Origin: Magnaporthiopsis rhizophila
Lineage: Eukaryota > Ascomycota > Sordariomycetes > Magnaporthales > Magnaporthaceae
Direction: 5' to 3'
Length of the DNA: 64,000 bases
NCBI GenBank assembly: GCA_003049465.1
Contig: PYSS01000139.1
Span: 1 to 64,000, forward strand
Program-made: the position numbers and the translations under genes
In this document: positions 55,301 to 64,000 of the stretch, piece by piece
Numbering within the stretch: the first letter of the stretch is position 1
Layout: each line of letters opens with the position of its first letter
The notes under the pieces: model-generated
Database searches by the model: none
The model's input: only the letters and a program-made list of their open reading frames with translations
Told to the model about the DNA's origin: nothing

Positions 55301-57090
55301 AGCCAATTGCGACGGAACCCCCCGGCGGGTGACTGCAGGCCTAACGTTGGTGCGACCGTTGTGGCTTGCCGACGGGCGTCCAGATGACGACGGCGATATC
55401 GGTTCTTTGAACTCGGCCCGGGCTGTTTGGCTTGGGCGCGTGAGGGCACGTGCTCCCAGGGTTTTGTTTTGACACATTCGGGTTCTCTTGGTGGTCATCG
55501 CAAGTCTAAACCGAGTGGTACTAGCACACAATGCCATTCATGCAATTGGCGTCGGGTGTCGCTCACGGTTACACCAAACCTGTGCAAATGGCATTCGAAC
55601 GGAGGTACGACGTCAAGCACCGCTGGCCCATCCATGTCCGTGACGCAGACCGTGCTATGCAGCCAAATTTGGCCCCACACTGGGAGCAATGGAATGTTCG
55701 GCGCCGCCTTCGAAGCGCCTAACCGCACACTTGCGTCGCTGGCAGCCCCACTGCCTGCCGAATCAGACATCAGACATCAGGCCCTGAGATTGGAGCCAAT
55801 GCAACCCAGCACCATGGGCCGCCAAAACGGGCCCCACCTCTCTCCCATGTGCGGCGCCAAGGATTGCTTGCGTTGAATTTGCCGAGGACCCTTGGCTTCA
55901 ATTCTCCTCGCAACTCGCAAGAAAGGCACGAGAACCCCACCGCTACCGCTACCCGACGGGTTTGTGCCTTGCCCTTGCGCTGCCCCGACTCGATAGCTCG
56001 CCGAACCGAACTGCTCCGGTCCTTCCATCCCTTCTGGCACTCGCCGCCTACCCACCTAGGTAGTACAGAGGTACGTGCCTAGGAGGTGATACCTACTAGC
56101 GTGCTGGGTCCCTCTTGGCCTCCTCACCGCAACGCACCCTCATGACATGATGGGATGACCTGATGGGGCTCCGGGGCTCCTCCTGCATCTCTCTCCTGTT
56201 ACTGGCCGAACCAACAGGCTGACCGGCGGCGGCGTCTCTTCCAGGCCCGAGGCCCACAATTTCCTCTATATCGCGAGTGAGGCACAAAATTCTCTTGGGC
56301 CTTTTGACGTGCTCAAATCTCCCTCAGCGAAACGACTACGACCCAACACGCTTCTCGAAACAGAACGAAGTAGCCAGAAGAAAGGGTATTCCCAGCCAGC
56401 CAGATGCGGGGAATCAGGGTTCTGTTCCTTTTGGCCAGCAAAATGGTGCTTTTGCTGGACGGCCCCTATGGATGATGACTCGGGCACGCTCGCCGCGCGA
56501 CCTCTTCTCCCCACCTTGCACACAACCTTTCTCAGTAACGTTGACATCCAACGAACCGGCGATCAACGTGAGGGGTTGGGGGAGGTAGGTAGCCAAGGGG
56601 ATGGGGTGGCGCGTCCTTGCTACCTCGCTGTGCTGCCGAACACGCGCGTCGCCTATTTTTTTTTTTTTTCTTCAACTCTCTCCTTTCTTCCGAACACCAC
56701 AATCCGATATGTTGCAGCAGGTACCGACACATACCTAGGCGGAAGCGAGGCCAGAGAGCTGCTAGCCGGAGCACCGCAGCTTCTCGAAACACGCTCGCGT
56801 CGCTGTCGCTGCGTCTTTTGACTCTGCTGTTTCAATTCGAGTTGCCGCCGGCTTGTCCAGCAGAAGCGAGAACCGGGGAAGGAAGACGCGAGAAGAAGAA
56901 TCAACGGGTTTACTATTATTATTATTTCATATTATTGTTTTCCATTTCTTGGCCGCCCTCCTTCCTGAATCGTCGACAGATCGACAGATCCACCCGGATT
57001 TTCGCACGCCGTTGCAAAACCAACGTGAAGCCGACTTCCCGGCGGCGACCCCTGGGCTCCATCCACTAGGAGGACCCCTCAAAACGTCAA
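52399..57090. other. 4.7-kb divergent gene-free interval
   Basis: The longest gene-free stretch. It holds an A-rich tract (about 52651-52682), TGTGTC repeats (52805-52842), an ATA/A-rich low-complexity block (53228-53300), a T15 run (53979-53995), one ACCTAGGT palindrome (56054-56061) and an ATT run near 56911-56930. Many open frames exist on both strands, but all read as random. No exon, RNA gene or transposon is supported. Confidence 0.5.
53228..53300. repeat. AAT/A-rich low-complexity block
   Basis: Imperfect AATAAT and AAG units running into an A-rich tract. Confidence 0.85.
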
Positions 57091-58229
57091 ATGGCAGACC
57101 GAGCAGTCAGCGCAGACCTGAGCCCCATCCTGGGCCCGACGCTGCCATTCGCCGCCGTCGGTCTGCTCACGACTCTGTACTGGGCCAGCCGCGGGGCCTC
57201 GTTTGCATACACCTTTGCGCGTCCCTCGCGCCTGGGCCGCTACCTGCACGAGGCCGGCCTGGTCTCGGAGTCGGGTAGCGGCCGCGGCGACAGCAGCAAT
57301 GGCGGCAGGCAGCAGCAGCGGCCACCCTGGGCCCTGGTGACAGGCGCATCCGACGGCATTGGCAAGCACCTGGCTGCGGAGCTCGCCGACTTTGGCTTCC
57401 GTCGTCCTGCATGGCCGGAACCCGGAGGGAGAAGCTAGCCAAGGTCCAGGAGGCTCTTATAGCCCGCTCCCCGTCCGGCAAGTTCCGCGTCCTCGTCGCC
57501 GACGTCAGCCGCGTGCCGTGCTCCGGCTGCGTCAAGCCGGCCTCGGCTACGGCAGAGGACAACGATAGCAACCCGGGGCACGTCCATGCAACACCCGCCT
57601 CGGCCCCGGCCGCCGTCGACTTCGACACCATCCTCGCCCAGCTGGCGGACCTGCACCTGACCGTGTTGATCAACAACGCCGGCGGGCCCCCGTACGACCC
57701 GGGCCCCTTTTGTAGCGTCGAGGCCTACAGCGCCCGGTCCCCGGCCGAAAACGTGACGGCCAACGCCGTGTTCCCGCTGATCCTGACGTCACAGCTGATG
57801 CCTCATCTCAAGGCCGCGTCGCCGGCCCTGGTCATCAACGTCGGCAGCATGTCGGACCAGTCGGTGCCGCGGCTGCCGTCGTACTCGCCGTCCAAGGCCT
57901 CCCTGAACTGCATGTCGCGCTGCCTGGCGCTCGACGGGCTCTTTGAGGGCGGCGCGGGGGGAGACGTCGAGGTCATGTGCGTCCGCGTCGGCGACTCGGT
58001 CGGCACATCCCACCAGCTTCGCCGGTCGTCGCTGTTTGAGCCGGACGCGAGGCTCGTCGCCCGCTCCATCCTCGCGCGCGTCGGCTGCGGCGAGGCCGCC
58101 GTGGTGCCCTACTTTTGGCACGCCGTCCAGGACGCCGCGGCGGGGCTGCTGCCCGATTGGATCAAGCAGCGCGTTCTCGTCTACGCCATGCGGCAGAAGG
58201 CCGAGCAGGAGAGGCTGGGGCTTGCTTGA
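57091..58229 (+). pseudogene. Short-chain dehydrogenase/reductase, frameshifted
   Basis: The protein resembles the SDR family, close to very-long-chain 3-oxoacyl-CoA reductase-like enzymes: N-terminal hydrophobic helix, cofactor motif TGASDGIG (residues 84-91), LINNAGG, an NVGSMSD strand, and the active-site YSPSK with its lysine. The frame is broken twice within 40 bp. ADFGF (to about 57399) is followed by VVLHGRNPE in the +1 frame and then REKLAKVQ in the +2 frame (from about 57426), which stays open to the stop at 58229. Without correction the product ends at 57438 after 115 residues. The length and motifs are otherwise intact, so either a very young pseudogene or assembly errors. No intron fits. 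Confidence 0.75.
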
Positions 58230-61001
58230 GTGCTCTTCTTTCCCCCTGCTATCAACCCTACCCAGCCCTGGAACGAGCGGGGCCGGCGAATGCCTCGCCC
58301 CAGAAGCCGTTTACTCGCTGTCAAGGAGCTGGATCCGCTTGTGATACTTTCGGACCATATCAAAGTTAATTAATATCTTGTCTCGGTTCGCCATTTAATG
58401 ACGCCGAGGTGCTAGGTTATCAGCTGTATGTAAAGATAGCATAGACTCCAATACTTGACTTTCCCTTCCCGTTACTAGTTCGGCCAACCCTGTGGAATGG
58501 AGTCTACCCAAAGGTGCGCTATGGAAACATTCCAACCATATCCTTGGGCAACCCTCCTGGAATCCCTTCTCTCCTCGTCCTTTTTTTTTATGTTGGCAAG
58601 CGGGTATTCTTGTGCGAGTCCGACACAGTGGAACACGATTTCCCACCCACGGTCCTCCGCCATGTAAAGTTTGCCCAAGCCTCGACGGTTTAGTGTCGGG
58701 GTCGTCGAGGCAGGGGACTGTCGGCCTAGATTTTGTTACAGCCATGCCTAGGCCATCATTCACTAGCACGACACCCCCTAGAAGCCACAAACACTCTCTC
58801 TTCTTTCCCCTCCCCCGTTCGGTTCTAAACTGAGCTCCGAAGGCTGGAAGACGCTAGCTTGGAGCTCTGCCAACCCATGTGCTGGTCAAACACAGTCCGT
58901 CCTCAATCCCACCTCCCGCCTTGGGAAACCTTTCAATTAATTCATATGTTTGTCCCGTATGCGGGTTACCCACTCAACTTCGTCTCGTCCCTTGCCCCTT
59001 GCTTGCGTGTGAGGAGGAGGGTGCCAAGCCGCTCCTGCGATCACGACTGCTATAAACGGTCCTGTTGAGGCTAGATCGGGCCGTCATCCGAGAATGCAAT
59101 CTCGCTACTTGAACAGGGGGCTTCAAGCACGACCAAGTTTGCCACCAGGTAGGGACCCGGATGTTGGGGTCGGATTACGAATGACTACCAGTGCACATCC
59201 AAAAACGTTACGCTACGACAGTAGCCTGCCTGGACTTGCATCCGGCTCGTTTTGCATTTCGCCAAGACTCGAGGGCAAAAACTGGGTAGGAGGTGAAGCT
59301 GGACTCAGGGCGACATCTACGGGGCAAGGGTTTTCCTTGACATTCCATGCCGCAGTTGCTGACAGGTAAGGACTCTGGCAATAGCTTTTCTTCCGCAGAT
59401 ACCTAAAGAGCCGCCAGGCAGTGCCAGGGACACGAAAGTGACAACACTCCTTCGTGGAGGTATGCTTTCGGGATATGCGGGCACGCATGCGGTTGCCGGT
59501 CCTCGGGCAGAAATGGTGTCACCCCCGGGATCTTTGAGGGGAGTTAGAGGCAGGCAGGCAGGCAGGCACGCTGGTCGGAAAATCCCGAAAGGCCAGCAAG
59601 TGCCGCCGCTGTGCTTTGGGGACTGACTCTGGCACCAACAGATATGGAGAATGGGGTCGGGGGAAACAAGCATGAAACGGAACTTTCTGCCCTCGCCATG
59701 TGGGGGTGGTCCAGGAACGCACGCCGCCTCGCTGGTTTTCGCTCAAGCCAGACCACGTGGTGGCTCGATACTCGTTGTCCGGCCCGGCTATGCGGGATGC
59801 GGTGCATGGACTTGGTGATGCGGCGGGCCGCGGACCTTCCTCGCTCCGGAAGAGAGGAAAAGAAGAAAAGAAGAAAAGAAAAAAAAAAAAAAAGGAAGGC
59901 GCTTCCTGCTCTCTCTGTTCCATTCTCCAAGGGGAGTCAATTCTAAAATATGCTCAACAAAATCTCGAGCAATGGTATTTCTTGCTGTTTTGCCCGTTCT
60001 GTCTCTGAAGGGGGGTGCCAGAGCGACGGGAAACCTCGCTGCCAAGGGATGACTGACACTGCAGACTGCAGTCTGTCAAAGCTGGATGTTGGCCGCTGTG
60101 GGGAAGCCTTGACCTTTCGCCATTCCCACTTTCTTTCTTCGGCGGCTTCACAACATCTATCCCGGCGTTTTTTTTTTCCTTTTTTTTTCCTCAAAACGGT
60201 AGCTCGTATTTGTTTATCCAATAATAGCTTAGCACTTGCACAGCGTGCAAGTGCTTGGATTTCATGGGATGATAGACTAGAGGGTCAAGGATCTGATGGG
60301 CACACGGGACGATAAACAAGATGCCTCAACGGTTTCGGCGCCCCAATGGACATCAAGCCAGGTACCGGCTACACCGTTTGAAGGGTAGCGCCCGGTCGTC
60401 CCGCCAGGACGGAACCAGCGATGATCTTCTGCGCGGCACGCATGAGCCGTCCCAGGTACACTCCCCACCGAACCAGACAGCATTCTTGCCGAATCGCAGC
60501 GAATAGGACGCCTGTTCTGAGCCCTGCCCGCGAACTGCATTGTGTGGGTGGGCGAAAGTCGACGTTTACAGTGAAGGGCAAGGCGCAGAGAGACCCAAGC
60601 CAAAAAGCCCCCAATCGCATTCTTTCTTATGCCGTGTGCCGTGAATAATCGGTCGAGATTAAAGCATGAAGCAAGGGACTGCATTATCTTCATTTCCTCG
60701 CGCCTTTTGAACAACGCAAAAGCAGAAAACCGAGATCCCAGAAGAGAGAAACAAGGATTCAACGATATTATCCAGTAGCACTGGCGTGAGCGTGAACAAA
60801 TCTCAAGCGTTGGCATAAAAGGCCATGCGCATGACCAAGGGTACAAGAAACCTTGTAAATTTTCCGTGAAAAAGACTCTCCTCGCCAAAAGCGCCATGCA
60901 CGCCAGCCGAAATTAGGTATTCGAAGTAAAGCAGCAAAGACAAAATTGTGTTGTATAGATGAAAACACGGATAAAAGCACATCACCCCACATGGCATCTT
61001 T
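58230..61001. other. Convergent 2.8-kb intergenic interval
   Basis: Between the SDR stop and the Crh stop. It contains a GGCA tetramer run at about 59550-59568 and an A-rich tract at 59858-59894. No coding exon or RNA gene is recognised. Confidence 0.5.
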
Positions 61002-62837
61002 TCATAGCGTAACAACGGCGGCAAAAGCAATCACGACGGCCAGGGCGCTGGCGCCCAGGGACGACGACGACGGGGTCGACATGGCGCGGCCGGCGTTGTT
61101 GCTCTTCTGGCCGCACGACTGCACAAACGTCTTGGAGGTGCAGTCCTCGGCGGGCGGGGCGGGGGCGCCACCATTGCCACCACCACCGCCACCACCGTTG
61201 GCCGAGCCGCCGGCGCCGGGCGCGACGGTGCTGCCGCCGGGGACCTGGGGCGGCGGGGCGGCGGCACCCGTCTGGGCGGGTTTCGAGGGCGAGGAGGAAG
61301 AAGAAGAAGAGGAAGAATCGGAGCCGGCGTCGAGGTCGATGCCGGAGCCGGAGAGCGACTTGAGCGTGGTGCGCTTGTCGGTGTTGCGGACCGTGTCGTT
61401 GGTGCCCCTCGCGTCGGCGTACCAGTAGGCCGAGCCGCCGGCGGCGCCGGGCCCGCTGGGCGCGTTCATGCAGCTGACCTCGACGGACTCGACCATGGCG
61501 TAGTAGAAGCCGTGCTTCTTGATGTCCTCGTGGTTGTTCCAGTCGATGCGGCCGCCGGCCCAGTCGACGGTGCCCTTGGGGTTCGTGTCGGCGCCGCCGG
61601 GCCACAGCGACAGCTGCACGCGCGCGGGGGTCTGCGGGTAGTTCCACTGGTTGGCCGTCGCGTTCCACGTCTCGGACCGCTTCTTGGTGCGGCCCTTTTG
61701 GCCGTCGACCAGCCAGGTGATCTCGTCGGGCGTCCACTGGATCTCGTACGTGTGCCAGTTGTCGAACGTGTTGGAGAGCGAGATGTTTTTGGAGTTGTCA
61801 TCTGGGGGGGCGGTCGTTCTGTTAGCAGCCAGTCTCTTGAAGCATTCACACCACAAACACCTAGCATCAACAGCCACAACGGAACGTACAGTTGGGAATG
61901 CCCTGGAAGTAGTAGTTGGTCTGGGCAATCTGCAGCTCGGTGCCGACCCACTCGTAGTCGATCTCGTCCTTGACGTCGCTGAACAGGATGAAGCCCGTGA
62001 CGACGCCGGCGCCGCGTGACGTCTTGATCTTGGCCTTGACGCTGCCGTACCACATGTAGGCCGTCGACGACACGACGGTGCCGACGGAGCGCGGCGGCAT
62101 GGTCAGCAGCATGGCGCCGTTGGACACCAGCGGCTCGCCCTGGGAGACCCAGTCCGACTTGTTGGGGTCGCCCAGGTACTTTGAGATGTCGGTGACCTTG
62201 TCGAGGTTGTTGAACGAGTACTTTTGGCTCTTGCACGTCGGCGCCGGCATGCAAGAGTCGAGCGAGAAGGACATGCGCGGGTCGCAGCCGCCGAGGCAGA
62301 AGGCCCCCGTGCCGCAGTCGCCGTAGACTGTTGCGTTGGTTTTACCGCCTGTCAGCTTTTACATCCATCCCGTTTGGTCTCTTGGGCTGTGTCTTGCATG
62401 CTCCCCTGCAGTGCACCGACGTTGTGCCTGCAGCGACACACAATGATGCGGTGCGACCAGCACTTGCTGAGCGGCTTGCCGACATGCAGGATGTGGCGCC
62501 TCGTCTTTTTTTTTTTTTTTTTTTTTCCTTCCCGTTGCCACCTCTTCTTCCAAAGCCAAGGCGACCAAAAAACGGTTCTTAAGCTTAAGTCGGCCCATTG
62601 ATCATTGTGACCATGGACAGGCCCCGCGGCTACCACTGTGGCAAAGAAGGGACGAGGCTTGTGTGGAGGTCTGGGGGGAGCAAGATTGACTTTCGGGTCG
62701 GGAGTAGGGAGCGACTCACGTCCACAGCAAGGGGCCTCCTTTGGGCACTTCTTCTCCAGCGAGCATTTCAGGTCCGCGCCGAGCGCAGTCGACGCGCACA
62801 CCAGGGCAGCGCCCAGCGAAAAAAGTGTGGATTTCAT
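61002..62837 (-). CDS. Crh-type GH16 transglycosylase, GPI-anchored
   Basis: Cell-wall enzyme that links chitin to beta-glucan. Exons are 62720-62837, 61890-62327 and 61002-61801 (introns of 392 and 88 nt; the first holds a T21 run), giving 451 residues. A signal peptide (MKSTLFSLGAALVCASTALG) is followed by a Cys-rich, chitin-binding-like segment, KCPKEAPCCGLYGDCGTGAF. The GH16 jelly roll carries the catalytic ExDxE as DEIDYEWVG (Glu161, Asp163, Glu165). YFQGIPNY and DNWHTYEIQWTPDEITWLVDG follow. The tail has a Ser9 run, a Pro/Gly-rich linker, a last Cys pair and a hydrophobic end (ALAVVIAFAAVVTL) after small residues, as for a GPI signal. Confidence 0.92.
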
Positions 62838-64000
62838 GGCGAAGATTATTAGGTTGGATTTAAGCCGCGCTGTCGATTGTGATCTCGAGAAAACGCAGGT
62901 GTCTGTCTGTGTTTGCGTATGTCGGCGGCGGCGACGCCAGTGTTTGCCCGGCTTTACCCCCTTTGAGAGCGGGAGAGGCGAGTAGAATTAAAGCCGAAGA
63001 CGGAAGCCGGGAAGCAGGATCCGTGTAATACCCGACAGTGGAAACACGTCGGGTCGTGCTGGGTTCGATGGATCGGCGATCAAGCAAGCAAAAAAAATTA
63101 TAGCGATCGGGGTGGTTGAAAAAACAACTCTCTCTCCAAAAGCCAGTGAAGGCTTCGGTGGTTGTCTCGTGAGGTTGGAATCTCGACGGCGGCTCTCGAG
63201 TTGCTTGTCGAGCGAGTGTGGGCAATGGTTCTCGTTGACAAATCGCGGGAACTCAAAAAGCGTTAGGCAGAGAGGCGTTTTGTACCAAAGCGAGTGTGGG
63301 TTGAGCGAGCGTAAAGGGTTGAGAGAAGTTTGCCGGGTATTAATCAAACCATTAACGTATCTCCAGTCGGTTGGCCTTCTCGAGCCTCACGAGCGAGCGT
63401 GCGATGCGGAAGAAAAGGAGGAGGAGGGGATGGATCATCCATGGACGACAGAGGAGAAAGAAGGACTGGAACGGGATCTCGGCAGGGAGAGGGAGCAGGC
63501 AGGGCAGGCAAATCCGGCTCTGCACCCTCCACCAGCACCATTCCCTTCACGGAAAACACGCACCACCGCATTGAATCCCACGGGGATGAGGTGTGGATGC
63601 AGGGGGGTCGGCTAAGGAGGGTCTGGCTCGGTCGCCCACCGGCAGCAGCACCAAGAAGGAATTGGTTAGAGCAAATGGCTATTCGTAATTGTGGTGGCGT
63701 CCTTTTGCTCGCATGGGCCCTGTTGACTCTGCACTCTGCAAGAAGCTGAGTCCCTAATGGAATTTTATTTTCCGATATGCAAGCCACCTGAGATTTGCTC
63801 CCTTGCAGATTCGAGTTTTGTTTCGTTTTCTCTTCCCCTTGCTTTTTTCCTTTTTTTTTTTTTTTTTTTTTCCTTCACTGTCTGTCAACGCTTACTGGGC
63901 GTCAGCAACATGCCACGCCGCCAAGATGCTGAGGCTGCAGAAAACAAGGCATGAATAATTCGTCGATTGTCTCGCCAGACAGGCCACGACGCCTTGGACG
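62838..64000. other. Upstream of Crh gene to window edge
   Basis: Promoter and leader of the Crh gene. A T20 run lies at about 63850-63870. No gene can be supported before the window ends. Confidence 0.5.

Noticed and set aside
57399..57437. A 38-nt intron explaining the reductase frame change
   Set aside because: Shorter than other introns here, no branch site, and it would remove the conserved HGRNP segment.

Overview
The window is nuclear DNA of a filamentous ascomycete. The basis is short introns of about 60-140 nt with GTAAGT-type donors and CTAAC/CTGAC-type branch points, GC-rich exons in AT-richer flanks, and fungus-specific families: AA9 oxygenases, a HET-domain protein, a GT15 mannosyltransferase, a Crh-type GH16 and microsomal P450s. 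The set looks like Sordariomycetes, but that placement is inference. No rRNA, tRNA, CRISPR array or intact transposon was recognised.

Layout. 0-4 kb: the 3' end of a gene, a small secreted Cys-rich protein and two tandem GNAT acetyltransferases. 6.4-8.8 kb: two convergent AA9 lytic polysaccharide monooxygenases. 9.4-17.8 kb, all minus strand: an AAA+ ATPase, the ureide-pathway OHCU decarboxylase, two unknown proteins and a P450. 20.8-25.6 kb: a GH51 arabinofuranosidase, a DUF7587-like protein and a degenerate gene with CAG-to-TAG type stops. 25.9-27.1 kb: a gene-free AT-rich island. 27-38 kb: three more small secreted Cys-rich proteins (one a dibasic-processed peptide precursor), a small unknown protein, a 1264-residue HET protein and a four-helix membrane protein. 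40-44 kb: a CE5 acetylxylan esterase and a GT15 mannosyltransferase. 46-52 kb: a dihydroxy-acid dehydratase with an 8-nt microexon, then a second P450. 57-63 kb: a frameshifted short-chain dehydrogenase and a GPI-anchored Crh transglycosylase.

Functions. Four secreted enzymes (two AA9, GH51, CE5) act on plant cell wall cellulose and arabinoxylan. GT15 and Crh belong to fungal wall and glycoprotein assembly. The small secreted proteins are effector- or antimicrobial-like, and most have a clear upstream TATA box. No polyketide, peptide or terpene core enzyme is present, so the two P450s and the extra dehydratase cannot be assigned to a metabolite cluster from this window. Exon coordinates come from hand-joined splice sites that keep frame and family motifs. 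Start codons and 5' exons are the least certain parts.
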